DNA of 64,000 bases from Roseomonas sp. GTDB lineage: Bacteria > Pseudomonadota > Alphaproteobacteria > Acetobacterales > Acetobacteraceae. The first letter of the stretch is position 1; each line of letters opens with the position of its first letter. Position numbers and translations under genes: made by a program. The stretch covers positions 16,897 through 80,896 of the forward strand of contig JADCFX010000017.1 in NCBI GenBank assembly GCA_020249285.1, read 5' to 3'. Positions 11,090 through 20,303 of the stretch are shown here, piece by piece. The notes below the pieces were generated by a model. It ran no database searches, was not told the DNA's origin, and was given only the letters and a program-made list of their open reading frames with translations.

Positions 11090-11311
11090 GAAGTCATCAA
11101 GACAATCCGGTTAAGGCTATGTTACATAATGATTCTATGGCTCTGCCTCGATTTGCGGCGCCTGGCTTGTAACAAATTAAGCTATTGATTTAGCTAAATT
11201 TTACCCCAAGTCGCAAAGCTGCTCCGGCGTCAAGGGGGGAATTTCCGGTCGCGCGCAAAAAGCTTCTCGGCTTGGTTTTTCGGCGGTGGACAATCCGCAG
11301 CGCCGGTGATG

Positions 11312-11704
11312 TCAGAATCGTGATCTTTCAATGACAACGCCGACGTTGATGCTACCGGGCAGCGCATCCGGCTTGGTCACCCCCACCCTGACACGACGAA
11401 TGCGGGTATCTTCCAAGAGGCTGATGGCGATGCGTTCGGCCAGGGTTTCCGCGAGCCGAACATGGGCGGAAGTGGCGATCCGCTGTGCGGTTTCCGCCGC
11501 CGCCGCGTAATCCACCACGCGGGCCAGACGGTCCGGTCCTTCGGCTGAGGGGGCTTCGGGGTCCTCAACCGCCAATTCCAAATCCAGGATCACGCGCTGC
11601 GGGCGGGTTTGTTCATGCGCATAAACGCCGAGCAAGGCCTGCACTTCCAGATGGCGTACGAAAACCAGCCGCAACCCCGCCGCGGCATCGGGGGCGAAGC
11701 TCAT
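11312..11704 (-). CDS. folB: Dihydroneopterin aldolase
   Basis: VRHLEVQALLGVYAHEQTRPQRVILDLEL...ETLAERIAISLLEDTRIRRVRVGVTKPDAL. Confidence 0.9.
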   Translation of the reverse strand: MSFAPDAAAGLRLVFVRHLEVQALLGVYAHEQTRPQRVILDLELAVEDPEAPSAEGPDRLARVVDYAAAAETAQRIATSAHVRLAETLAERIAISLLEDTRIRRVRVGVTKPDALPGSINVGVVIERSRF

Positions 11705-12471
11705 TCTAAAGGCTCCTGCCCGAAGGAGGGCGACCATTGCAAATGCTGCCCGCCATCAAGTGCGATCATCTGGCCGGTCATGGAGGGCAGCGAGAGGATC
11801 GCCATGAGGGCACGGGCGACTTCCTCAGCGCTGGTGGGGCGCGAGAGTGGCGTTGAGGCCGCCTGCTTGTCGAAATGTTCCTGGGATTGGCGGGGGCTCG
11901 GCAAGGCAGGGCCGGGGCCGATGGCATTCACCCGAATGCGCGGGGCGAGGGCCAGTGCCAGGCTTCGCGTCAGCGCCCAAAGCCCCGCCTTGGACACTGT
12001 GTAGGAAACGAAATGCGGCGTGAGCGACCAGACGCGCTGATCCAGCATATTCACCACCAGGCCCTGCGCCGCTTCCGGCAGCGCCTTGGCGAAACCCTGT
12101 GTCAGCACGAAGGACGCACGCAGATTGGGTTCAATGTGGCGATCCCAGGACTCGCGCGTCGCATCCTGCCATTCATCGCGTTCGAAGGTGGAGGCGTTGT
12201 TCACTAGCACGCCCAGCGGGCCAAGCGCCTTGGTGGCGTGCGGGATCAGTTGCGCGACTTCCGCTTCCTGGCCGAGTTCTGCCTTCAATGTGATGGCGCG
12301 GCGGCCCAGGGCGCGGATATCGGCGGCCGTGGCCGCGGCGGCTTCAGCACTCGCGGCATAATGGATGGCGACATCAAAGCCGGCTTCAGCAAGCGCGAGC
12401 GCCATGGCACGGCCAAGCCGCTTGCCGGCGCCCGTGACCAGCGCGGCGGGGGGGAGCTTGGAGGGGATCAT
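11701..12471 (-). CDS. SDR family oxidoreductase, pteridine-reductase-like (FolM/PTR1 type)
   Basis: ALVTGAGKRLGRAMA (TGX3RXG variant motif), NNAS, YTVSKAG catalytic motif; overlaps folB by 4 bp. Confidence 0.8.
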   Translation of the reverse strand: MIPSKLPPAALVTGAGKRLGRAMALALAEAGFDVAIHYAASAEAAAATAADIRALGRRAITLKAELGQEAEVAQLIPHATKALGPLGVLVNNASTFERDEWQDATRESWDRHIEPNLRASFVLTQGFAKALPEAAQGLVVNMLDQRVWSLTPHFVSYTVSKAGLWALTRSLALALAPRIRVNAIGPGPALPSPRQSQEHFDKQAASTPLSRPTSAEEVARALMAILSLPSMTGQMIALDGGQHLQWSPSFGQEPLE

Positions 12472-12557
12472 GAACGGGGTGATAGCCCGAACGTGGGCAG
12501 TTAGTAAGACTTCCGTCAGCGGGCCATCAACCAACACCTGTTGCAGTTATATATTTT

Positions 12558-12567
12558 TGTAGCTACA
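12558..12567. promoter_or_regulatory. Candidate operator of brnTA (TGTAGCTACA palindrome)
   Basis: Perfect 10-bp palindrome in an AT-rich stretch 8 bp upstream of the brnT ATG. Confidence 0.45.
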
Positions 12568-12575
12568 GTTAATCC

Positions 12576-12848
12576 ATGCGCATCAAATTCGATCCAGCCA
12601 AGCGCGCAAAAACGCTGGCCGAGCGGGGATTGGATTTCGCTGACGCAGCGCAGATTTTCACCGGGCTACACGCCACGCTTGAAGATGCGAGGAGAGACTA
12701 TGGTGAGAAGCGCTTTATCTCAGCCGGGTTTTTGGATGGCCGGCTGGTGGTTCTGGTTTGGACCCCGCGCGGCGCGGCCCGCCGCATCGTTTCCATGAGG
12801 CACGCCCATGCCGAAGAAGAAACACGCTGGCGCCAATACCTGGGTTGA
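12576..12848 (+). CDS. brnT: BrnT family toxin
   Basis: MRIKFDPAKRAKTLAERGLDFADAAQIF...DYGEKRFISAGFLDGRLVVLVWTPRGAARRIVSMRHAHAEEETRW. Confidence 0.92.
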   Translation: MRIKFDPAKRAKTLAERGLDFADAAQIFTGLHATLEDARRDYGEKRFISAGFLDGRLVVLVWTPRGAARRIVSMRHAHAEEETRWRQYLG

Positions 12849-13074
12849 TCCCGATGATGCGCCGCCGCTGACCGACGCATTTTTCGCCAAGGCGGAGGTC
12901 AAAGATGGTGCGCGGCTTGTCCGTCGCGGTCGGCCGCCTCTGCCACAGGCCAAGCGCCAGGTGACGCTGCGCCTGGACCCGGACCTGCTGGATCGCCTGC
13001 GCGCCAGCGGCCCAGGCTGGCAAACACGCGTGAACAAGGCGCTGCGCGATTGGCTGAAGAAACAGGCGGCCTGA
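12808..13074 (+). CDS. brnA: BrnA family antitoxin
   Basis: WVDPDDAPPLTDAFFAKAEV...GRPPLPQAKRQVTLRLDPDLLDRLRASGPGWQTRVNKALRDWLKK; overlaps brnT. Confidence 0.92.
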   Translation: MPKKKHAGANTWVDPDDAPPLTDAFFAKAEVKDGARLVRRGRPPLPQAKRQVTLRLDPDLLDRLRASGPGWQTRVNKALRDWLKKQAA

Positions 13075-13123
13075 TACGCCACGCGCGACAAGCGCTGCTT
13101 CTCCTGCTAACCCCCGGCGCATC

Positions 13124-14734
13124 ATGTCTGACACCACCATTCCCGCCGCCCGTATCGCCGAAGAAGCCGCCCGCAGGCGGAGCTTTGCCATCATCGCCCA
13201 TCCGGATGCGGGCAAAACCACGCTCACGGAAAAACTGCTGCTCAAGGGCGGTGCCATTCAGCTTGCCGGCGCGGTGCGCGCCAAGGGCAATGCGCGGCGC
13301 ACGCGATCTGACTGGATGAAGATTGAACAGGATCGCGGGATTTCGGTGGCGACCTCCGTCATGACTTTTGAACGTGATGGTGTGGTCTTCAACCTGCTGG
13401 ACACGCCAGGCCACGAGGATTTTTCGGAAGATACCTATCGCACCCTGACCGCGGTGGATGCCGCCGTGATGGTGCTGGATGCCGCCAAGGGGATCGAGAG
13501 CCAAACACGCAAGCTGTTTGAAGTCTGTCGCATGCGCGACATTCCGATCATTACCTTCATCAACAAGATGGACCGCGAAGCGCGCGAACCTTTCGAATTG
13601 CTGGATGAGATTCAGAATTTGCTCGCGCTTGATGCGACACCCGCCGCCTGGCCGGTGGGGCGCGCCGCTGATTTTGCCGGGGTTTATGATTTGGCGACTG
13701 ATCGTTTCCTGCCGGTGGCTGAAGGCGCTGAACCGATCCAGCTTGAATCGCCGGAAGACCCGAAACTTGCCGCGCTGGTCGGTGATGAAAGGGCTTTGGC
13801 CCTTTCCGAGGAAGTGCTGCTGGCCCGCGCCGGCTATCCCGAATTCAATGCGGATCGCTTTCTGGAAGGGTCATTGACGCCGGTGTTTTTCGGCTCCGCG
13901 CTGCGTGATTTCGGCATTGCGCACTTGCTGGATGGGCTGGCGCGCCATGCGCCACCGCCGCGCGCGCGGCCGGCAGATCAGCGCCTGGTGACACCTGGTG
14001 AGGAAAAACTGACGGGCTTTGTCTTCAAAATTCAGGCGAATATGGACCCCAACCACCGCGACCGCGTGGCCTTTGTGCGGCTATGCAGCGGGCGCCTCAC
14101 CAAGGGCATGCGGCTGCGCCAAAGCCGCACCGGCAAGCAAGTGCCGGTGAATGCGCCGCTGTTTTTCTTTGCGAAAGATCGGCAAGTGGCGGAAGAAGCC
14201 TGGCCTGGCGATGTGATCGGCATTGCCAATCACGGCACGCTGCGCATTGGCGATACGCTGACGGAGGGAGAGGCTTTGGATTTCCGCGGTGTGCCTTCCT
14301 TCGCGCCAGAAATCCTGCGCCATATCCGCCTGGATGATCCGATGCTGGCCAAGAAGCTGCGCACTGCGCTTGATCAATTGGCGGAAGAAGGCGTGGTGCA
14401 GTTGTTCCGCCCACGCGATGGCTCCCCGCCCGTTGTCGGCGTGGTGGGGCAATTGCAGTTGGATGTGCTGCAAAGCCGGCTGCGTGTGGAATATGGCGTG
14501 CCAGCAGGCTTTGATGCCACGCCCTGGGAACAGGTGCGTTGGATTGCCTCGACCGAAGCGGGCGCTTTGGAACGTTTCGCGGAAGCCAATCGGCGTGATG
14601 TCGCGGAAGACCACGATGGCGCGCTGGTGGCATTCTTCAGCAGCGATTGGCGCCGACGCCGCGCGGAAGAAGAATGGCCGATGCTGCGCTTTCACGCCGT
14701 GCGCGAACAGCATGGGGTGGGCGGGGGGAAGTAA
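13124..14734 (+). CDS. prfC: Peptide chain release factor 3
   Basis: GTPase motifs AHPDAGKTTLTEKLLL, DTPGHEDFSEDTYRTL, NKMDREAREPFELLDEI. Confidence 0.96.
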   Translation: MSDTTIPAARIAEEAARRRSFAIIAHPDAGKTTLTEKLLLKGGAIQLAGAVRAKGNARRTRSDWMKIEQDRGISVATSVMTFERDGVVFNLLDTPGHEDFSEDTYRTLTAVDAAVMVLDAAKGIESQTRKLFEVCRMRDIPIITFINKMDREAREPFELLDEIQNLLALDATPAAWPVGRAADFAGVYDLATDRFLPVAEGAEPIQLESPEDPKLAALVGDERALALSEEVLLARAGYPEFNADRFLEGSLTPVFFGSALRDFGIAHLLDGLARHAPPPRARPADQRLVTPGEEKLTGFVFKIQANMDPNHRDRVAFVRLCSGRLTKGMRLRQSRTGKQVPVNAPLFFFAKDRQVAEEAWPGDVIGIANHGTLRIGDTLTEGEALDFRGVPSFAPEILRHIRLDDPMLAKKLRTALDQLAEEGVVQLFRPRDGSPPVVGVVGQLQLDVLQSRLRVEYGVPAGFDATPWEQVRWIASTEAGALERFAEANRRDVAEDHDGALVAFFSSDWRRRRAEEEWPMLRFHAVREQHGVGGGK

Positions 14735-14756
14735 CCCCCCGTCCCGTTTATTTTTT
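14719..14756 (+). terminator. Rho-independent terminator of prfC
   Basis: GGGCGGGGGG-AAGTAA-CCCCCCGTCCC (one bulge) then GTTTATTTTTT; the loop contains the prfC stop codon. Confidence 0.7.
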
Positions 14757-15081
14757 ACTTCACCGACGAGAATGACGTCGGCTGCAGGATTTCATTTGTC
14801 ACTTTCGTCAGCAGCGGGCCATTCGCTTCGGTTTCCGCGCGCGCCTTGATCCAATCCGGATCGGCCTGGAACTTTGCCCATTTTTCTTCGCGTTCCGCCA
14901 GGGATTTCCACGCCACCATATAGGTCAGGCTGTGGTTGGAATCGCCGATCAGCGTGGTCCAGAAACCTGCCTGGCGAATGCCGTGCTTGTCCCATAGCTT
15001 CAGCGTGATGGTGTCAAAACGCTTCATCAGGTCGGGCAGGCGCCCGGGCTGGCAGTGATAAATGCGAAGTTCATAGAGCAT
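14755..15081 (-). CDS. NIPSNAP family protein
   Basis: MLYELRIYHCQPGRLPDLMKRFDTITLKLWDKHGIRQAGFWTTLIGDSNHSLTYMVAWKSLAEREEKW. Confidence 0.92.
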   Translation of the reverse strand: MLYELRIYHCQPGRLPDLMKRFDTITLKLWDKHGIRQAGFWTTLIGDSNHSLTYMVAWKSLAEREEKWAKFQADPDWIKARAETEANGPLLTKVTNEILQPTSFSSVK

Positions 15082-15103
15082 CGTTATTCTCCTGTGTTGA
15101 AGG

Positions 15104-16090
15104 TTAATCTAGTTTGGCGCCAGAGATCTCCACCAATTCGCGCCAGACACGATCCTGGCTACGCACGTAATCGGTGAAGCCTTCCGGCGTATCATCCGAA
15201 ATGGCCGTGAAGCCAAGCGGAATGAGTTTTTCGCCATATTCGCGGTCTCGCGCCGCACCGATGGTGGCGCGGTGCAAAGCCTGGGCGATTGGCGCGGGCG
15301 TGCCGGCGGCGGCGGAAATACAATACCAGAATTCCATATCCATATCAGAACCAGGGATGAGTTCTGCCATGCCGCGCACATTCTCAAGCCCCGCGACCTG
15401 AGGCTGGCGCTTCTGGCTACCAACCGCTAGCGCACGCAGCCGCCCTTCCCGCACATGCGGCATCAGCGCGGGCATGCCATCAAAAATCATGTCCACATTC
15501 CCGGCGAGCAGATCATTCAAGCCGGGGGCGATGCCACGATAAGGCACATGCGAGACCTCGATCCCCGCGGATTGCATCAGCTTAGAAATCGTCAAATGGC
15601 TGATGGTGCCGATGCCGGATGATGCGGCGCTGATCTGGCCTGCGCGGCGTTTCGCATCCGCCACGAATTCTTCGAATGTGCGCCAGGGCCGATTGGCATT
15701 CACGACAAACAGCGTGGAGCCCACAGACACGCGCGAGATATGCGTGAAATCCCGAATGCCATCGAAAGGCATGCCTTTGTGGTAAAGATATTTGTTCGCC
15801 AGCAGGATCGTTGCACCACCCAGGAACAGCGTATGCCCATCCGGCGCGCTGCGCGCCACCACCTCACCGGCGATATTCCCGCCAGCGCCCGGTCGGTTAT
15901 CAATCACCACTGTCTGGCCAAGTAAAGGCCCCATACGTTCAGCGACAAGCCGCGCGGTGATATCCGCAGCCCCGGCGGGCGGGAAGGGCACCACCAGGCG
16001 CAAGGGCCGCGTTGGAAAACCCTGCGCCCGCGCAATGACCGGCGCGGCAAGCCCGGCAATCAACGCGACGCGGCGGGTGAGTTTGATCAT
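15104..16090 (-). CDS. Tripartite tricarboxylate transporter substrate-binding protein (TctC/Bug family)
   Basis: FPTRPLRLVVPFPPAGAADITARLVAERMG...VIDNRPGAGGNIAGEVVARSAPDGHTL. Confidence 0.93.
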   Translation of the reverse strand: MIKLTRRVALIAGLAAPVIARAQGFPTRPLRLVVPFPPAGAADITARLVAERMGPLLGQTVVIDNRPGAGGNIAGEVVARSAPDGHTLFLGGATILLANKYLYHKGMPFDGIRDFTHISRVSVGSTLFVVNANRPWRTFEEFVADAKRRAGQISAASSGIGTISHLTISKLMQSAGIEVSHVPYRGIAPGLNDLLAGNVDMIFDGMPALMPHVREGRLRALAVGSQKRQPQVAGLENVRGMAELIPGSDMDMEFWYCISAAAGTPAPIAQALHRATIGAARDREYGEKLIPLGFTAISDDTPEGFTDYVRSQDRVWRELVEISGAKLD

Positions 16091-16104
16091 GCTAGCCTCC
16101 CTTT

Positions 16105-16899
16105 TTACTTCGTTGGTTCGCGGTGCAGTTCTACCACAATGCCTTCCTGCCCCGGCAGGGCGGGATAGCGGCGCATCACTTCCGGATCATGGCCAGGCAC
16201 GATGTGCTTCGGGCTGGGTGCCAGTGCGCGGAGCTTATCAAAACCTTCCAGCATTTCACCGATATGAAAAGCCGTCGTGAAGGGCCGGCCTGCTTCCATG
16301 TTCTCGTAGAAATGCGTCACATCGGAAGCCAGCACCACACGCCCGCGCGCCGTATTCACGCGCACACATTGCAGCCCCATGGAATGCCCGCCACAGGCGT
16401 GCACTGTAATCCCCGGGGCCACCTCCGCATCACCATTATGGAACACCACACGCTCGGCGAAATTCATCCGCACCATGCCGACCACATCTTCAACTTCGAA
16501 GGAATGCCGAAGCTTCGGGTATTTCATATAGCGCCCGGTCGCATACTGCATTTCCGGTTCCTGCAAATGGAACTTGGCCTTGGCGAATTTATGAAAGCTG
16601 CCGACATGATCATAATGCAGATGGGAAATCACCACATCTTCGACCATGTCGGGGTCCACGCCCAGCAGCTTGAGGCTTTCAATCGGGCAGCGCAGGTAAT
16701 TGCGCTTGCGCTTGGCCGCAACTTCGGCCGTGAAGCCGGTATCAATGATCACTGCGCGATCTTCATTCACCGCCACCCAAACAAAATAATCCATCGGCAT
16801 CGGCGCATCATGCGGGTCGCCGCCGATGAAATGCTCGGCGCGTTTGGCATCGCGCATGGCATAGCGTAGCGCATAGACGCGGTATTCGGGTTCAGTCAT
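16105..16899 (-). CDS. MBL-fold metallohydrolase, N-acyl homoserine lactonase family
   Basis: VVISHLHYDHVGSFHKF (HxHxDH) and GGHSMGLQCVRV; downstream VLASDVTHFYENM. Confidence 0.85.
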   Translation of the reverse strand: MTEPEYRVYALRYAMRDAKRAEHFIGGDPHDAPMPMDYFVWVAVNEDRAVIIDTGFTAEVAAKRKRNYLRCPIESLKLLGVDPDMVEDVVISHLHYDHVGSFHKFAKAKFHLQEPEMQYATGRYMKYPKLRHSFEVEDVVGMVRMNFAERVVFHNGDAEVAPGITVHACGGHSMGLQCVRVNTARGRVVLASDVTHFYENMEAGRPFTTAFHIGEMLEGFDKLRALAPSPKHIVPGHDPEVMRRYPALPGQEGIVVELHREPTK

Positions 16900-18869
16900 G
16901 CAATTTGCTCCTGCTTCACGGGCTGCATTCCAAGCGCTAAGCCGACCATCGAGGCATCACGCAATACGGAGAGAAAATCGCCGGGCTGATTGGCATCACC
17001 CACCACAGTGAAGGGAATGCCGCTTGCTTCCACCGCCGGCAGTGCATCCAGATTGGGCAGTGCGCCGATGGCAGCGATCACATGTCTCACGCCGACAATC
17101 TCGCGCGCCGTGCCATCTTCGGTGAAATGCAGCACATCGCCAGCCAGCCGCGCATCGCGCACCTTGGTATGGAAGCTGGTGCCGACTTCGCGCAGCCTGA
17201 TCATCTGATCGGTGCGGTTATTGCGCGCCATGGCGGGCGCGATGGTGGGCAGGGCTTCAAGGATTGAGATGCGGCAGCCGCGCTGGACCAGTACATCCGC
17301 CACTTCAAGCCCGACAATGCCACCACCAATCACCGCAACCTGCGCGCCATCCGGCACCAATGCGGGATTCGCGATCACATCCCAGGCTTGCAGCGGCACG
17401 GCACCGGGCAGCGTCAACGGGCGCGGCTTGGCACCGGTGGCCACCACCACATGATCCGGCGCGAAAGCCCTGATGGCAGCGGAGCCTGCGGTCACGCCAT
17501 AACGCACCGGCACGCCAAGCGCCTGCACCTGATCCCAACGCCAGGACCAGGCAGGGCGCACTTCTTCCTTATCCGGCGCGGCCACGGCCAGATGAATTTG
17601 CCCGCCCGCGCGCGCTGCCTTTTCCCAAATTTCCACCTGATGCCCGCGCGCTGCTGCCAGCCGCGCAACCTCTGCCCCCGCCAAGCCCGCCCCCAAAATC
17701 AAGACGCGCTGCTTCACAGGCGCGGGCGCGAAAGGCCCATCAATGAATTCTGGCGCTTCCAATTCCGTGCCCAGCATGGGGTTCACCACGCAGGCGACAT
17801 CGCGTTCCAGAGTCAGACGCTCAAAACACACATTGCAGGAAATGCAGCCACGTATGGCAACCTTGCTTTCACCAAAGGCCTTGCGTGGCCAATGCGCATC
17901 AGCCGTCAGCGCGCGGCCCAGCGAGACATAATCCGCCGCGCCGGAGGCCAAAACCGCTTCCGCATCTTCTGGTGACAAGATGCGCCCCGCGATAATGGTC
18001 GGGATCGTAACCGCATCCGTGATCGGCCTGGCGTGCGGTTCCAGCGTGCGGCGCGGCATGGAAGGCGGCTGGATGCAAAAGCGTGACAAAGCCGGGCTTT
18101 CATTCGTGCCACCCGAGAGATCAAGCGCGTTCACCCCCGCCGCTTCCAATAGCTTCGCGAGTTCGACCATTTCCTCAACCGGGTAGCCATCATCGCAATA
18201 TTCGGTGCAGGAAATCCGCACCCAAAGCGGGAAATCCGGCAGCGCATCCCGCAGCCGATGCACGGTTTCCAACAGCAAGCGCGCGCGGTTCTCGAGCGTC
18301 CCGCCATAGCGATCTGTACGCTTATTGATCCGCGGCGTCAGGAATTGATGAAACAAATACCCATTGGCAGCGTGCAATTCCACCGCATCATAACCCGCCT
18401 GCCACAAGCGCCTGGCGGCGGCCACAAAATCCTTCTGGATTTCGGTGATTTCCGCTTGTTCCAGCGGGCGTACTTCATCACCCGTATTCGGATTGCGCCA
18501 GGGCGAAGGGCCGACGGGTTCCATATTCAGCACCATCCGGCGCAGCAGCGCGCCGCGGTGATTGATCTGCCCCACCGTCACGCAATCATGTCGCTTGATC
18601 CCTTCCACAAGCCGCGCCAGGCCGGGGATGAAGCGGTCATGATAAATCCAAAGTGAATTATTATGCGCGCGCCCACCCGCACTTACCGCCATGGCTTCCG
18701 TCACGATGGCGGCAACCCCACCCTTGGCGCGTTCTTCGTAATAGGCGCGGTCGCGTTCAGTTGAGAGCCCATCGCTGGTGCTGAAATTCGTGCCCATCGG
18801 CGCCATGATGAGCCGGTTTTTCATCCGGAGCGGCCCAATCCGCCCCGGCTGTTGCATCAGCAAGGTCAT
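16896..18869 (-). CDS. NADH:flavin oxidoreductase / 2,4-dienoyl-CoA reductase-like two-domain (OYE + FAD) oxidoreductase
   Basis: N-terminal TIM barrel (GYDAVELHAANGYLFHQFLTPRINKRTDRYGG), Fe-S cysteines CISCNVCFE, C-terminal dinucleotide-binding motifs (VLILGAGLAGAEVARLAAARGH). Confidence 0.93.
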   Translation of the reverse strand: MTLLMQQPGRIGPLRMKNRLIMAPMGTNFSTSDGLSTERDRAYYEERAKGGVAAIVTEAMAVSAGGRAHNNSLWIYHDRFIPGLARLVEGIKRHDCVTVGQINHRGALLRRMVLNMEPVGPSPWRNPNTGDEVRPLEQAEITEIQKDFVAAARRLWQAGYDAVELHAANGYLFHQFLTPRINKRTDRYGGTLENRARLLLETVHRLRDALPDFPLWVRISCTEYCDDGYPVEEMVELAKLLEAAGVNALDLSGGTNESPALSRFCIQPPSMPRRTLEPHARPITDAVTIPTIIAGRILSPEDAEAVLASGAADYVSLGRALTADAHWPRKAFGESKVAIRGCISCNVCFERLTLERDVACVVNPMLGTELEAPEFIDGPFAPAPVKQRVLILGAGLAGAEVARLAAARGHQVEIWEKAARAGGQIHLAVAAPDKEEVRPAWSWRWDQVQALGVPVRYGVTAGSAAIRAFAPDHVVVATGAKPRPLTLPGAVPLQAWDVIANPALVPDGAQVAVIGGGIVGLEVADVLVQRGCRISILEALPTIAPAMARNNRTDQMIRLREVGTSFHTKVRDARLAGDVLHFTEDGTAREIVGVRHVIAAIGALPNLDALPAVEASGIPFTVVGDANQPGDFLSVLRDASMVGLALGMQPVKQEQIA

Positions 18870-18875
18870 CGGCTG

Positions 18876-19811
18876 TTACTGCGCCTTATCCGCATCCAAA
18901 ACCGCTTGCACAGCTGCCGGATCGCATTTGATCTGCACGCCCGCGCGTTCCAATTGCAGCTTCATGGGCACGCGACTATCCAGATTTTCCCAACCGCGGT
19001 TCAGCGCCTCATTCATTTCTTCCAGCGCCAGATTGCAGAAGCGCATCGGCACATTCAATTCGCGGCCCATGGTCACTGCCAGTGTCACATCCTTATGCGC
19101 CAGCTTCAGCGCAAAGGCGGGCGGGTCATATTTATCCACCAGGAATTGATCCGTGATGCGATCAAAAGTGCGCTTGCGCCCAAGCGCGCCCTGGCGCACG
19201 GCCTTCCAGAGATCGAGCGGGTCCATCCCCGCCTTCACACCCATGGAAAACACTTCGGCCATGGCGGTTTGAATCGCGTAGCCGGCCATGTTGTGCACAA
19301 GCTTGGCAACAGTCGCGGTGCCGATCGGGCCGATATAGGCGGCCTGGTCACCAAAAGCGTCCAGCACCTTTTTGTACTTGTCGAAAACTTCCTTGTCGCC
19401 ACCAACCCAGATGGCCAACTTGCCGGTCTCCGCACCCTTTGGCCCGCCGCTGACGGGCGCGTCAAAACCATAAGCGCCCTTGATCGCGAGTGCTTCCGCC
19501 ATGCGCTTCATCAGCGCTTGGGAGTTTGTGGAAAGGTCGAAATAGGCCGCGCCTTTTTGCACGCCGGCCAGAATGCCTTCGGGGCCGAAAATCACTGGCT
19601 CCACTTCCTTGGGGCCAGGTAGGGACGTGAAAATCACCTCGCATTGCTCGGCCACCGCTTTGGGCGTTTCCGCCCAGGTGGCGCCGGCGGCAAGCCGATT
19701 GGCGCCGGCTTCGCGGCGGATGTCATGCACCACCAGTTGATAGCCGGCCTTCTGCAGATTGGCGGCCATGAAGGCACCCATGGTGCCAAGGCCGATGAAA
19801 CCGATTTTCAT
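18876..19811 (-). CDS. NAD(P)-dependent oxidoreductase, 3-hydroxyisobutyrate dehydrogenase family
   Basis: MKIGFIGLGTMGAFMAANLQKAGY...FDAPVSGGPKGAETG...GTATVAKLVHNM. Confidence 0.93.
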   Translation of the reverse strand: MKIGFIGLGTMGAFMAANLQKAGYQLVVHDIRREAGANRLAAGATWAETPKAVAEQCEVIFTSLPGPKEVEPVIFGPEGILAGVQKGAAYFDLSTNSQALMKRMAEALAIKGAYGFDAPVSGGPKGAETGKLAIWVGGDKEVFDKYKKVLDAFGDQAAYIGPIGTATVAKLVHNMAGYAIQTAMAEVFSMGVKAGMDPLDLWKAVRQGALGRKRTFDRITDQFLVDKYDPPAFALKLAHKDVTLAVTMGRELNVPMRFCNLALEEMNEALNRGWENLDSRVPMKLQLERAGVQIKCDPAAVQAVLDADKAQ

Positions 19812-19815
19812 CGCT

Positions 19816-20154
19816 TCAGCCTTTCTTCACCTGATCCTGCGCTTCAAACACATCCACGGCCACATGCGCTGCCGTCATGGCGGAAGGCCAGCCGGAATAC
19901 ATGGAAAGATGCGTGATGATTTCGGAAATTTCCTCACGCGAAAGCCCATTGGTCAGACCGCGGCCGATATGGCTGTTCAACTGATCCTGCCAGCCGAGTG
20001 CCACAAGTGCTGCAATCGTCACCATGGAACGGTCGCGCTTATTGAGCTGTGGGCGTTCCCAAACATCGCCATAAACATATTGGTGGGTCATCTCCACCAG
20101 CTTCGGGAAATCGGGGTTGATGCGGTCGCGGCGCGCGGAAGGCGGGGCTGCCAT
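19816..20154 (-). CDS. Carboxymuconolactone decarboxylase family protein
   Basis: RDRSMVTIAALVALGWQDQLNSHIGRGLTNGLSREEISEIITHLSMYSGWPSAMTA. Confidence 0.92.
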   Translation of the reverse strand: MAAPPSARRDRINPDFPKLVEMTHQYVYGDVWERPQLNKRDRSMVTIAALVALGWQDQLNSHIGRGLTNGLSREEISEIITHLSMYSGWPSAMTAAHVAVDVFEAQDQVKKG

Positions 20155-20303
20155 GGGAAGTCTCCTCATTCGGTGTCGCACAGCACCAGCAGAGGCATGT
20201 CACACACGGCCCGGCGCTTACCGCGCCCAAGGCCAGACCTTCCCCCACTTCTTCTGTGTTGAGACTATCCTGCGACCAGTCGCGCCGCGCCGCAAGCGGG
20301 CTT

